Shown: positions 1 through 16,518 of the stretch, piece by piece
How positions within the stretch are numbered: the stretch's first letter is position 1
How the letters are laid out: the number at the start of each line of letters is the position of its first letter
Source of the DNA: Dipteronia dyeriana
Lineage: Eukaryota > Streptophyta > Magnoliopsida > Sapindales > Sapindaceae
Assembly (NCBI GenBank): GCA_032871835.1
Contig: CM065300.1
Span: forward strand, 6,467,768 to 6,531,767
Direction of reading: 5' to 3'
DNA: 64,000 bases
Position numbers and translations under genes: made by a program
Notes under the pieces: generated by a model
The model's input: the letters and a program-made list of their open reading frames with translations, nothing else
Told to the model about the DNA's origin: nothing
The model's database searches: none

Positions 1-2984
<2,984 letters not shown>

Positions 2985-4897
2985 GCATCATTTTGTTGCC
3001 ACCCCTCTAGTATTTGTTCTCATGCTGCAAGTGTGCATCTAAGTTTTGATACTATATATCATTGTAGTTACATTTTGTCTGTAATGAACTCCATTTACAG
3101 GCATGTAGGCATCGGTTCTTTGTCCAGAATCGGTAATATTTATATTCGTATAAGACGTCTTCAAAGCTCGGACTTATTTACATTCATTTTCGGATGTTTA
3201 CTGATGTCTTATTGTGATTCTCCACGTTTCGTACTCGGAAATATATGGTTGAATCTTTTTTTTTTTCAAATTTGTTATTTGAAGATGGAATGTCTGCATC
3301 AACATTGCTTGCATTTTGCTCTTTGCGTATGTAGTTCTTCTGCTGTGCCAAGACATATCGGTGAAAAGGGCCTTAGTGGGAAATGTTGAATCTTGACATG
3401 CTGTTGGTGTTGGTGTTGTTGAATTCTCAATGGTCGCTTTCGACATTCTCTGTCATGACGATTTACTCCTCATATCATCATCTCCGGTCCAGTTTTATTG
3501 AAATATGGACAGGTTATATTAATGAATAATGCTAAACATCTCATCTATAATTCTGTCATTTTTATCTATAATTGATATTTATCTCTCTTGTTTATTTATT
3601 TACTTATCGATTAATGTTTGTCCACTCATTAAGTGACATCTCAACTGTCACGTGTGTTGGGATGAAAATTATAGGATTGTAGGTGGAGTTTACTTTTGCT
3701 CACCCCCTTTAAAGGGGTGAGTATTACCCTCCTCATACATGGATGATATGTGTCCATGGAGGTGGTAAATTTATCTAATTAGTATCATATTTTGGGATAA
3801 ATTTATCCCTTTTTAGACACATATCATCTATACGGGATGGATGACATGTGTCCATGATATGTAGTATTACTGTTATACTAGTCTACTATAATATATCCAG
3901 AACCAATCTATAAAAAAAAAATAACATTGTTCAATCATCAATCATGATTGCTTCTCTTTGCAGGCTGGGTTTTTAGTAGGTAAGGCATCTCTTTATAAGA
4001 TGCAGATAACATCAACAACAACATTAATTATTACTTAAATTTCCAGTCACTCTAAACAGGGCATGGTGGGGACTATTAATCATGAAGTTTCGACACAAAT
4101 TTAATCTTTTAATTTATATAGTTAATTAATCACTTAACCATCTTTTTTAGTTTTTCTTTCAACATCTCACCTTAGTTAAGCTTAACCACCCTCTAATCTG
4201 ATTTCAACAACTTGGAAAAATTCCTCATGATAACAGTTATTTGGATGACACAACCATTTCACCTAACTATTAGTGGAAGGAAGGTAAGCAAAGATTATCA
4301 ATCCAAATCCAAAGGTGGTATATTTCATTATCATATTAACAATTTTCGATTATTATGATTAGTGCATGTTAACTACCTTTGGATAACTGGATGTGATTTT
4401 GACACCCTTAAAGGTGTTTTAAGAAAAAAAAAATTCTTTTTTCTACATTTCCTTATAATTAGGGCCGAAATCAGGAATTTTTGTTAAGAGGGACGGCTAA
4501 ATAAAAAAATAAATAATTGAATATATTTAAGTCGAAAGATCTGACAAAGTATTTGAATTATTGATTTCTAAAAATTAAACTTCTTTTCTGATATGTAATC
4601 AATATACTTTTAGAAACTGTTTTAATAAATTGTTTATTGAAAAGCACTTTTTAAATAGAGTTTTTAATATTCTAGCTTACCAAACTCCAAAGAAACAAAA
4701 ACCAATCCAAACAAGACATTCAAATCCTCTCCCAACATATCAAAAACAAGGTGGGGGTTATTATTTGTTGTTTGGTAGGAAGTTGAACCAAAATTTAGTA
4801 ATTCTTGAATCTAAGGATTAAAAAAACAAAATTAAATATTTGGTTTCCAATCAAATCACTTTTATCCGACCACATAAGCACTTAATTAACATATTAA
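2985..4897. other. RNR2A 3' UTR and intergenic DNA
   Basis: Downstream of the RNR2A stop. The first few hundred bases are probably 3' UTR, but I could not fix a poly(A) site. There is a near-perfect palindrome around 3700-3723 (CACCCC, CTTTAAAG, GGGGTG) and a loosely self-complementary stretch at about 3520-3700 that may be a decayed MITE. No coding region is supported; the small open frames lack conserved residues. Confidence 0.5.
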
Positions 4898-5643
4898 GGT
4901 CCAGTTTGATATTGTTTCTACGACTGCTTTTGAGGTTAAAAGTGATTCTGGATAAAAGACAAGGTGTTTGGTAAAATTACAGGAAAGTGCTTCTAGTCAC
5001 TTTTAACTTCTCTCAACTGAGTTTTTAAGAAGCTATAAAAACATACTTTTGTATTTTGACTTATGCTTTTAAAAAATGCGTTACAGTGATATTAAATGAA
5101 ATTTTACTAACTTTCCAACTTTGTTCTTGCCTTTAATGAAATTTATATAAAATAAAAAATTGGACTTACATTGTTGTACAAAAAAATTGTTGCCATAACC
5201 GTAAAAAAAAAGTGACTGATTAATTCAATAAAGTAGAATAAAAAAGAAATAAAAAAATAAAGTAGAATAAAAAAAGAAATAAAAATAAAGAAATGAGGCT
5301 AATTAATTCAATAAAATAGAATAAAAAGTGGAGATAATTAATTCAATAAAGTACCATAATTATATAACATTTAACACTAAATGTAAATAAACAAGAAAAA
5401 TATAAAGTATAACACATTAGTACTATTTAGATGTTTATGTCATTTTAGTAATTTTACACACTCATAATATTTTTTTACTTCAGTTTACCAAACACATTGA
5501 AATTGCTTTAGTTCTCACGGTATTTTTAAAAATCAGTTTACCAAACACTCAATTGATTTTTACCACAGCAATTCCAAAAGCAATCCCTCCACATGAATTC
5601 TATAAGCACTTCTTCTCAGAGCACAACAATACTAAACTGGACC
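4898..5643. mobile_element. Tourist-like MITE (PIF/Harbinger type)
   Basis: The left end begins GGTCCAGTTTGATATTG and the right end reads, in reverse complement, GGTCCAGTTTAGTATTG. Both are flanked by TAA (4895-4897 and 5644-5646), the 3-bp target duplication typical of PIF/Harbinger elements. The 746-bp interior is AT-rich and has no transposase, so it is non-autonomous. It contains further copies of an ACCAAACAC motif near the right end. Confidence 0.75.
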
Positions 5644-5646
5644 TAA

Positions 5647-6742
5647 GTCAGTAGGTCTCTCCATACTTACCAACCCAGGTATTATAAATTATCGAAACCA
5701 TCAAGTTAATAAATAGCCTTTTTTTTAATACAGAATCTCACTTTACATTATCATAGAACTATTCAAAGTCCCCTTATACCCTGTAACATTATAGGGTGAT
5801 TGAAAGACCATTTATACTATATAATGTTATATAATTGAATTTCACATAAATAAAAACGTACGAAGTTCCACGTTCGAAAGACATCATATAAATAAAAGGA
5901 CAAAGGTGCGTCTCCTAACATTGCCTTCAATGGAAAAAGTTGACACGAGACTTTTGCATCACTACAGTCTACATATACCAAAAGCCAAAAGCAACAGGCA
6001 ATAAGCTATAAGCAGATCCATCATCACCACTGTCTCACACCTCACAAGTTGTTCCAAGAAATCTGTCATATCTGTACCTACCCCTAACCACTATAGTTTG
6101 TTATTATAATATACTCTATCCATTGAATTTTTCTTTTAAGAATCTATATATTTATATATAATCTTATATAAGAATTATATTTAAATATTTATGACATCTT
6201 TTGAACCTCACAAACAGTATGAACTAAAGTTTCAAGGTGGATCAACAACTTTTTAATCCATTTAAAATCTTCTTTAAAAATTTGATCTGTTTAAAAAATA
6301 ATAAATAATAAATCATTTTTTATTTATTTTTTAAAAAAGTGTTTGTAATGAACATTAGCCTTAGATACCCTTGTATTAATTGGAGTATTGGACATGTTAG
6401 AATTTTGGACTCCATATTAAGGTGATGGAGGTTGGTGATTCAATTTTTTTTTAGAACTTGTCTTTAAAACTGAAAAAACTTAGGCTGTTGTTGGTTGCAA
6501 ATTGCAATCCTGTAAACTTGTGATGTGATGTGATGTGATTCTCTTTGAGGGACATCATTTTACTTCCATCATATAATCCCCAAATTCATCGAATCAATAT
6601 CCTTTTTCTTTTCTAATAAAATATTCGGTGGGATGGACCTTACAATAGAAATGCAGTTTTTTTTTTTAAAATTTTAAAATATTTTTAATTGGTTTTTAGG
6701 ATTGTGTTTCTACATGTAGTTAGATGAGTTTAAGGTTTGGAT
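5647..6742. other. Intergenic, no gene seen
   Basis: AT-rich spacer with short homopolymer runs and no open frame of conserved character. I see nothing definable in it. Confidence 0.5.
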
Positions 6743-7287
6743 TAGGGATGGATATGGTTCGGTTCGGTTCGGTTCGATTTTGGGTAAAATCAAACTGAAC
6801 CGAAAATATTTCGGTTCATCCAAAATTGAACCGGATTAAACCGAATAAGAAATAGTAACCGAACTGAACTGATTTGATTTTAATCGGTTCGGTTCGGTTC
6901 GGGTTGGTTCATTTCGGTTTTAGACCTAATGGGCCTTATTGATTTGATGGGCTTAATGAGTTCTTTTTAATATGTTTTTAAATTTGATGGATTGTTGGAT
7001 TCTAATTTTGGGTCAAAGTTTTAATATTTTTAATAGCCCTAAGCCCAAAATAAAAAACAAATCAAACATAACTAATAATAATGAAAGAAAAACTAAAGAA
7101 GTTTGTTAGGGTTTTTTTTAGTTATACTTATATAGGTGGTTTAATCGGTTCAAATAAAAACCGGTTTGAACCGATTTTTTTTTTTTTTTAATTTTTTAAA
7201 CCGGTTTAAACCGAATTCATTTGATGAACCGAACCGAACCGAACACCCTTTTTTTTGATTCGTTTCGAAACTTAATACCTACCCTTA
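6743..7287. mobile_element. Non-autonomous hAT element with GGTTCGG subterminal repeats
   Basis: Ends read TAGGGATGGATAT on the left and, in reverse complement, TAAGGGTAGGTATT on the right. An exact 8-bp duplication GTTTGGAT flanks it at 6735-6742 and 7288-7295, the hAT hallmark. Tandem GGTTC/GAACC repeats lie inside both ends, in opposite orientation, which fits transposase-binding subterminal repeats. It is 545 bp long and has no coding capacity. Confidence 0.85.
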
Positions 7288-7295
7288 GTTTGGAT

Positions 7296-8220
7296 AGCTG
7301 ATTCTCAAATCAACGATTCGAATCTTATTATAGTAAAAAAGGTCAAAAAGCTACGGTACACTCTCATTACCTCTCAATAAGATTGTTTCATGGAAGATTT
7401 TTTTTGTTGTTGTTTCAATTACTTTATTATTTATTTATTTTTTTAAAAACCTCCATCCCTTTAATAAATGTTAATTCATTTTTTTTACTGTCTGTCCAAA
7501 CTTGAGTTGCCAGAGTTTGGATTCTCTCATGATTTTTTATCGGATTTTTTTCTTATTCAATTACAACTATATAAAACATTTTACGGAAGGAATGTTTTTT
7601 TTTTAAATAAAGAAAAATACATTGAAATGTATATTTAATGGAGTTTGATGGATTGCCCGCCCCTCACTTTTAATACAAATTCTTACACGAATTTTAACTT
7701 ATTGAAGGAAAGTTATTAAATGATTATATTATTTTTAATTTTGTTAAAAAAAATAAGAAAGAAAATTATAATATTTATAAAATTGTATTTTTGATACAAC
7801 TATCATTTTTTTTTCTTTTTTAAGATCATGCTAATGCTAGTATTTTACTTTGAAGAAAAATCATATTTAAAGTACCAATTAAAGACTTTTGTTTTGCAAT
7901 TAAAAATATATACAAAAGTTTAACAAAAACAAAAAAAAAAACAAATTATTGGAGTTGTACCAAACTCGTTAAACTTAATTTTAAGACAATATTTTATTTT
8001 CTCCACTTATGTTTGACTTTTCCTATCTCAGTTTCTCACAACACAAATCCACGATCTCCTTAAAAAAAAAATAAAAAAAAAATACGAAGAGACGAGAGTA
8101 CGAGACACATATAAAAACATAACTGAAAAAAGAAAAAATAAAAAGAAAGAGAGAGAGAGAACATCATTTTCACTTTGCTCTTAAACTTTGAGTTTGAGGC
8201 GTTTGTCTCGGGAGCCGAAA
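7296..8220 (+). promoter_or_regulatory. MED33A upstream region and 5' UTR
   Basis: AT-rich sequence leading to the MED33A start. A purine-rich stretch with a GA microsatellite (about 8148-8161) lies just upstream of the ATG and is typical of a plant 5' UTR. I could not pick a transcription start or a convincing TATA box. Confidence 0.4.
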
Positions 8221-11200
8221 ATGGTGGTGACGATAGACGGCGGCGGTGGCGGTGTGTGGGACAACGTGGTGGAGATAACGAAAGCGGCGCAGGAGAAAGG
8301 GAGTGATCCACTGCGGTGGGCCGTGCAGATGTCTTCGAGTTTGAACTCGGCGGGAGTTTGTCTTCCTTCTGTTGAATTAGCTCACGTGTTGGTTTCGTAC
8401 GTTTGTTGGGATAACAATGTTCCTATTCTCTGGAAGTTTCTAGAAAAAGCTCTCTTGCTCAAGATCGTCCCTCCTTTGCTCCTCTTAACTTTGCTCTCTA
8501 ACAGGTCTGTTCTTGGTTTTTGCTTTTACTTGGTTCTGTTTTTGGATTTGTTGCCCTGGAAGTTGATGAGAAGCAAAAAGATTTGATCTTTTCATTTATA
8601 TGAAAGTTTTAATCAACCCCAGTTGGCCTTTTGAGTTCAGTATATAAATTTTTATTGATAAAGATGTGTTTCTTCTTATCTTCATCAACTCATTTTCACA
8701 ACTTTTTTTTATTTTTATTTTTATAAATTGATTAAATTCTATAGACGATTTTGAAAATTTTCAGGGCGGTCAGTTGGATTGAGCTAGCTGACCAAGTAGT
8801 TTTTGTTCTTTTCAAGTCATAGTTAATAAATCATTGATCACAGGTGTTTTCATTTTAGATTATCTTATTGTTAGTATTTACCAAACTTTGTGTGGATTTA
8901 CTGAACTTAGAAAACCCATGTTTTTTTTTTGGAAATTCTTAAGAGAACACATGTTCATCAAATGATGTTTTTCAAAATTTTCATTGTGTTGTCTATCAGG
9001 TAATGTTTACTATTAATGGTTCATAGTGGCATCTCGATAAGCTAATGTCTTGAACAGGATTTGCCAAAGGATGATTTTCTTTTGTTTCCGGGTTATTATT
9101 ATTATTATTATTTTCCATGGTTTATTGTTATGCCTCATTCATGGTAATGTTCTTCTTTCCGCAGAGTCATTCCAAGTCGACGTGTTCGGCCAGCAGCTTA
9201 TAGGCTTTACATGGAACTTCTTAAGAGGCATGCTTTTACACTTAAATGGCAAATTTATGGACCCGATTACCAAAAGTAAGTTCCAGTTTATGCTTTGCAT
9301 TTCATATGATAGAACAGAGTTTTTGATGCTTTGCCTGCTTTACATTGTGAACATAATTTAGGTAGTACAATACAACTTTATGATACATAGTATATTTATA
9401 TATTTGTGACTTGTATTGCAATTTTAAAGGTAATTTTCTCTCATTTGAAAATTTCCCATTCAAATCATGGAATTTTTTGTTTGTTTAATCTTGATGTAGA
9501 ACCATCGTTTATCCCAATTTGATAACTAAATTTTGATTAATTCTAAAACTTCACATATTTGAAGGCATTTCCATTCCGATTCAATCAAGAGGTGCAAGTG
9601 CTCCATAATTCAAGATTTTAATGAAGTTTCTTTTAAGTAGTTAATGTTTTCTTATCTATTTTTAATAGATGGTTGAGCTAGTTGCACTTAAAATGAGTAT
9701 TACTTATGCGACGTAGGTGATGCAACTGATTAGAATTTTTTTGTTAATCTTCTTTGTACAGGGTCATGAAATCGATAGATGCTGTTCTTCATCTGTCCAA
9801 GTTTTTTGGTTTGTCAGCAAGTGAACCTGGTGTTCTTGTGGTTGAGTATATATTTTCAGTTGTGTGGCAGTTGTTAGATGCATCACTAGATGATGAAGGG
9901 TTGCTGGAACTTACACCAGAAAGGAAGTCCCGATGGCCAACTAAACCTCTCGAAATGGAAATAGATGGTTATGATGGTTACGATGAGGAGAGGACTGAAT
10001 ATCATGAGAAATTGCGGATTATGAATACTGTGACTGCGATTGAAATAATCGGGCAATTTTTGCAAAATAAAGTAACTTCTAGAATTATATTCTTGGCACG
10101 TCGAAACTTGTATGTATTTTGTTCCCTTTAACACTTATCAAATCTCATTCTTCAACTTTTAACTCTAATGATATTGATTTTCATTCCATAGATAGTTTTG
10201 CCAAGAATGGTCTGACTATAGGTTGAATAGCGCAGTAATATCTGCTCTCAATAAAGTTTGGTTTTATTTGTTAGGAATAAGCACATAATTTCTTCTTTGC
10301 TTTTATATTCTTGGTTCAGTCCATCTAGAAATACATAACCTTCATGACTTTTCAAAAGTACTTGTAATTAGTTTTATACAGAACTTTTGTTTCATTTGCA
10401 AGATATAGTGTGTAACACTCCTCTGTCACCTTTTCAGGCCTACACATTGGCTAGGTTTTATACAGAGAATAAGGCTGCTAGGAGCAAATTCATCAGCATT
10501 GAAAAATTCAAAAATTTTAACTCTCGAGGATCTTATGCAGTTTACATCAGATGCCCGCAATGTCTTGTCTCGAGAGCACAAAACAAGTTCACAGCAAAAA
10601 TTCCATGCAGTTATAGCTTTTGGATCTCTAGCTTCTTTTGCTGGTTTGTGCCATGGGGCTAGTCCTTCTGCTCTATGGCTTCCACTTGATCTGTTATTAG
10701 AGGATGCTATGGATGGATATCAAGTTAATGCAACAAGTGCTATTGAAATAATAACCGGTAAACGCAATGTTTGTACTCGGTTCTCAACATATTATCTCCA
10801 TTGATACAGTGTAATTTCAGTTCTTGAAGAAACCAGCACTTATAAGAATGGAGATTGAAGGTTTCATATTCTGCAGGTTTGATCAAGACACTTAAAGCAA
10901 TTAATGGCACCACTTGGCATGACACATTTTTAGGCCTTTGGATTGCTGCCCTCCGTCTCGTTCAAAGGGTAAGAATTTGCTATAGCTGATTGGAAACTTT
11001 CATCCTTTATGAATAATATTTCCTTTAGATTTTTGTTACAAAAGATATTTTTCTTTCCTTAAATCAACTTCTTGAACTGCATAGCCTCAGAATTAACTTG
11101 TTTTTGAGGTCCCGTGTTTTTCAGACTAAGATGTGAAATGAGAACTACTATCTATGTTTCATTGTTATCTGTATACAGTCGTTTCGAAATTTTACTCTTA

Positions 11201-12732
11201 TAGATGCGTCTGATGTTAAATTTTCTTTGACTAGTAGGAAAGGGATATCATTGAGGGTCCTATGCCTCGCCTAGATCCACGCTTATGCATGTTGTTTTCC
11301 ATTACAACTCTTGTAATTGCTGATCTTATTGATGAAGAGGAGAGTGCACCAATAGACGAAACAGAATGTGGCTCCACCAATCGCCAAAATGATAAAAGGG
11401 TTCCAGGAAAACGTCGCAATGATTTGGTTTCCAGCTTACAGGTACTGGGTGATTATCAGGGCTTGCTGACTCCACCTAGATCTGTTGTTTCTGCAGCCAA
11501 TCAGGCTGCTGCGAAAGCCATGTTGTTTGTCTCTGGCATCAATGTTGGGACTGCATACTTTGAGTGCATCAATATGAAAGACATGCCGGTCAATTGTTGT
11601 AAGTAATACTTCGAACTCTTGCAACTCTTCAAAATAGTTACATGGCAATCAAAGCTGAAACATACTCTAGTGTTGGTGCATGATTAAATAGTGGATCCAC
11701 ATTTTTAATTTATGATGATATTAAGCAACTGTTCCCTTAACACCTAAGAGAACATATGACTAGAGGTCTAGAGTACTAGACCCTTTTCTGAAGAAATCCT
11801 TGATGTCTTTTGGAGGAAATTGTGAGAAAATGTCCATAAATGAGGAGATTCGAAAGAAAAAATTAATACACATGAGGTGCCCGTTAACATTAACTATATT
11901 AAAGGCGTTTTTAGTATTGATGCAATTTCCTCTACTGAGGCGAGGCGTAAACGTAACAATGCATAAGCCTCACTATAAATTCATATGTGTGTGTGTGTAT
12001 ACACACCTATAAAATCATAATTCATAACATGAGAAGAGCAGCAGCAGCAGAGCACAAGAGAAGAAGATGAGTTAGTGAAGCACAATAGTAGATTCACAAA
12101 CCCTAACACAATGGGTTTCTCTTTTCTTTCTTTTTTGGACTGATGGGCCTCTTATTTGGACTTTAATACAATTTTAAACCCATCGGTTTATAATTTTCAA
12201 TGTGCTACTTCAAAATGGTCAATTGGGCCTTCAAAAACTATTAAAACCCAATATAAAACAGACTACAATTGAGGCGTACAGTCTCATTACACCTCTGGGT
12301 CGGAGTTGTGAGGCGTAATGAGGCTTATTTTGAGGCTTAAGCCTCAATAACCAGCATTGAGGCTTAGCCTCAATGCGAATTGTCACATTTTGCCTTTGAG
12401 GCGAGCCTCATTGCGTTTTTTAGAACATTGATTCTCTGTGCGGCAGAGTAATACATCGGCTGCAGTAAAAGAAAAAAAAAAAAATCTTAGGCTTATATGC
12501 ATGTGTTATTACCTTAAGCTGGCACAGAAATATGACAAAGATGATACTTCTCTTATCTGCATTCTTCAGTCTCTATCTGATTTAAACAGTCGTGATTTGG
12601 TGCCATATTCTATTATTTCTCTGGAGCCAGCATTTTTCCTTTTGTAATATATATCTAATCTTAGTTTTATGGCCTTGTCAGCTGGAAACATGCGCCATCT
12701 AATAGTAGAGGCTTGTATCGCCAGAAATCTTT

Positions 12733-12766
<34 letters not shown>

Positions 12767-13456
12767 GAATGGGCACATCAACCAAGTACCTCATAACATG
12801 CCAGCTCAGGTGACTAGTTGGTCATCATTCATGAATGGAGCCCCACTCACCCCAGTAATGATAAAGGCTCTAGTTTCAAGTCCTGCTTCAAGGTATTTAC
12901 ATTTATTCTTTCCAAACTTGGATGTGAATAATCAAACTCTATGATGTTGAAGATGTTGGAACTTTATCTCAATAGGACTGCTGTTCTCCTCTCGAGTCAT
13001 TCCTATCTAATTAACTTTTATAAGACAACTTCAAATTATGTGGCGTCTTCATGGTTGGATTTGGGAATCGATTGTCCAGTTACAATACGTAAAACTTTAG
13101 GAGAATGACTAACAAACTTTATTGGAGCTCATCAATGATGAAGTTTTAAGTTCCAAGAAAACATGATCAATACAATATGTACCATGAGTTTGGACATTCC
13201 AGTTTGCATAATTCTTTGAAAACAATATTATATGAGTATTAGAATTCAGCACCAAGTGTTACACATCATTCAGTTCGTTGATAGAGGTTCCAATGTATGA
13301 ACGAACGCTTAAGGGTTATCTCGAACTAAATAACTTTTAGATTATCTTCTAGTTTCTTGGTTTTGGCCTGGTCTTCAGTTACTCCTTTTTCTTTCCTGAA
13401 GCCAGGTAAATCAGATGCTCTTTTTTGTAAATTTACCAAGGGTAAAGCAACTGAAA

Positions 13457-13498
<42 letters not shown>

Positions 13499-16400
13499 AT
13501 TTTTGAGCTTGCGGTCGAAGGATCTGATGATGAGAAGATATCTGCTGCAACCATACTTTGTGGAGCCTCTCTAATCCTCGGCTGGAATATACAGGTAATG
13601 ACATAGTAGTTATAACTTATAACTTCTACCATATATGAATTGTTTTGAAGAAATGTGCATTTATTTCATTGTACTTGAATATTCTACGAAACTGAATTGT
13701 TCTTGCTTTTTATCTTTTACCCACTTGTTCTTTTTTCAAGAAAGAGAGACAAATGGTTCTAATTATGTTTATGTCTGTGTTTCATGCAGGAGCACACTGT
13801 TCAATTTATCACTAGATTATTGTCTCCTCCAACTCCTGCAGATTATGGTGGGGGTGACAGCCATTTGATAGGTTATGCTCAAATGCTGAACGTACTAATT
13901 GTTGGGATAGCATCTGTTGATATTGTTCAAATTTTTTCTCTACATGGCTTGGTACGTTTTACATTCCATCTATATAACCCCTGTTAACATATATGAAAAA
14001 AACTTCATTGCTGCTACTTTGACTGGATTATGTAGATAGACTTATGATGTTTTCTGCTTCAAATCTCTTTCCACTTCGAGTGTCACCCAATAACCACACT
14101 GTAGAAAAAAGAATGTTGTATGAAAACTTTAGTTGCTAGAACTAAGCCTCTCAATGAATCTGAATTCAAGAAGGGAGGAAAGGGTGGTTGTGTTGTTTTT
14201 CAACGGTTGAGACTTTTGTGGCAATGATTTTGTTAATTTTCGCTTTCCAGGTTCCGCAACTTGCAGCCTCATTGATGCCGATCTGTGAAGTTTTTGGTTC
14301 CTGTGTGCCCAATGTCTCTTGGACTCTCCCCACAGGAGAAGACTTCTCTGCTCATGCTGTTTTCTCAAATGCGTTTGCTCTTCTTTTAAAGCTATGGAGG
14401 TTTAATCATCCACCCATTGAACATGGAGTGGGAGATGTGCCCACAGTTGGATCCCAGCTTACTCCTGAATACCTCCTATCAGTACGAAATTCTCATCTAG
14501 TGTCTTCTGAAAGCATTCACAAGGATCGGAACAAAAGGAGACTCTCAGCTGTTGCAAGCTCATCATCTCCAAAACCTATATTTGTGGACTCATTTCCGAA
14601 ATTAAAAGTTTGGTACCGACAGCATCAAAGGTGTATAGCGGCAACTCTCTCCGGTCTTGTTCATGGAACTCAAGTTCATCAGACAGTAGACGGGCTTCTT
14701 AAGATGATGTTCAGAAAGATTAATAAAGGAAGCCAGTCTTTAACTTCTGTTACCTCAGGCAGTAGTAGTTCTTCTGGACCTGGAAATGAAGATAACTCTC
14801 TAAGACCTAAATTGCCTGCCTGGGACATTCTGGAAGCTGTTCCTTTCGTGGTCGATGCTGCTTTGACAGCCTGTGCTCATGGAAGACTTTCTCCTCGTGA
14901 ACTGGCAACAGGTTCGTCTTTTATTACTGGATTTCCTTCTTAGACAGAAACGCATAGCCGGAAACAAATGAAAATACCTATTGTGGAATTTGATGTGGCA
15001 GTAAGTTATGATTTTATGGTTCATTATAGGTTTGAGTCAAAATGTACTGTTATAACCTTAATCTTCTTGATCTTTCAACACCTCAGGGCTTAAAGATTTA
15101 GCTGATTTTCTCCCTGCATCTTTGGCAACGATTGTGAGCTACTTCTCAGCTGAAGTAAGTCGAGGTGTTTGGAAACCGGCTTTTATGAATGGTAAGGATT
15201 GGCCAAGCCCTGCTGCAAATTTGTCCAGTGTTGAGGAACATATCAGGAAACTCCTTTCTGTCACTGGTGTTGATATACCAAGCCTCGCTGCAGGTTTGCA
15301 TCTTCAATTTTAAGCTTGTTAGAGTGCTAAAAAAATGGTATCTCAATACGTTGTTCCGTAAAAACTTTCTTCAATATTATGACTAATACCGTCATTCCGA
15401 CAGGGGGAAGCTCTCCAGCTACACTTCCACTTCCCTTGGCTGCCTTTGTAAGCCTCACTATTACCTATAAAATCGATAAAGCCTCGGAAAGGTTTCTCAA
15501 TTTGGCTGGTCCAGCTTTGGAGTGTCTTGCAGCAGACTGTCCATGGCCTTGCATGCCTATTGTAGCTTCCCTGTGGACCCAAAAGGCTAAGAGATGGTTT
15601 GACTTCCTTGTCTTTTCTGCATCTCGTACGGTCTTCCTTCACAATAGTGATGCAGTGGTTAAGCTTTTTAAAAGTTGCTTCACTGCCGCCCTAGGCTTGG
15701 ACACCAACCCTATCTCATGTAACGGTGGTGTTGGAGCTCTTCTTGGACATGGATTTGGATCCCATTTCTGTGGTGGAATTTCTCCTGTTGCTCCAGGGAT
15801 TCTCTATCTGCGTGTATATCGATCCATCAGAGATATCGGGTTCATAACTGGGGAGATTCTTTCTCTGCTGATGCATTCTGTGAGAGAAATAGCATTTAAT
15901 GGGCTTCCAAGAGCTAAATTGGTGAAGTTGAAGACAACAAAGAATGGAATGCGATATGGCCAGGTTTCATTTGCTGCAGCAATGACTCGAGTGAAACTTG
16001 CAGCTTCACTTGCTGCATCGTTAGTATGGTTATCCGGGGGTTTAGGCTTGGTTCAGTCATTGATAAAAGAAACATTGCCTTCATGGTTTATCTCTGTTCA
16101 CAGGTCTGAGCAACAAGGGTCAGAAGGGCTGGTTGCAATGCTTGGGGGTTATGCACTTGCATATTTTGCTGTACTCAGTGGGGCATTTGCTTGGGGAGTT
16201 GACTCATCATCAGCAGCATCAAAGCGGCGTCCTAAAATCCTGGGGACTCACATGGAATTTCTCGCTAGTGCATTTGATGGGAAGATATCACTTGGTTGTG
16301 ATTGGGCTACTTGGCATGCTTACGTGTCAGGATTCGTGAGCTTGATGGTAGGTTGCACACCGACATGGGTGCTAGAGGTAGATGTAGTGGTGCTGAAAAG

Positions 16401-16518
16401 GCTGAGTAGAGGGCTAAGGCAGTGGAATGAAGAGGAGCTTGCCCTGGCTTTGCTTGGGATTGGCGGCGTTGCTACAATGGGTGCAGCTGCTGAACTCATA
16501 ATCGAGAAGGATTTATGA
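8221..16518 (+). CDS. MED33A: Mediator complex subunit 33A (REF4-related 1, MED5-type tail subunit)
   Basis: Subunit of the Mediator tail module in the nucleus. In Arabidopsis MED33A/RFR1 and its paralogue REF4/MED33B restrain phenylpropanoid gene expression (established for that family). Twelve exons: 8221..8504, 9165..9275, 9762..10109, 10438..10757, 10877..10968, 11238..11598, 12682..12892, 13480..13594, 13790..13951, 14251..14911, 15087..15293, 15404..16518. Their lengths sum to 3,987 nt, so the frame closes exactly to 1,328 residues, close to the family's roughly 1,300. All introns are GT-AG. The start is the ATG of MVVTIDGGGGGVWDNVV; the frame extends upstream only through non-ATG codons. 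Family stretches seen include WDNNVPILWKFLEKAL, GDYQGLLTPP, LIVEACIARNLLDTSAY, CGASLILGWNIQEHTVQF and NHPPIEHGVGDVPTVGSQL. Exon 10 carries a Ser-rich low-complexity linker. No disruption was seen. It lies downstream of RNR2A on the same strand. Confidence 0.95.
11880..12432. repeat. GAGGC-rich repeat in MED33A intron 6
   Basis: The intron between exons 6 and 7 (11599-12681) holds many direct and inverted copies of GAGGC/GCCTC between about 11937 and 12405. It ends with GCGTTTTTTAGAACATTG, the kind of terminus seen on non-autonomous hAT elements. I could not find a matching left end or target duplication, so this is probably a decayed element with an uncertain left border. It does not interrupt exons. 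Confidence 0.45.

Noticed and set aside
3520..3860. Possible MITE downstream of RNR2A
   Set aside because: Weak inverted similarity and one strong palindrome were seen, but no clear ends or target duplication.
8188..8220. An upstream extension of the MED33A frame
   Set aside because: It begins at TTG, not ATG, and lies in the purine-rich 5' UTR; the ATG at 8221 gives the family N-terminus.
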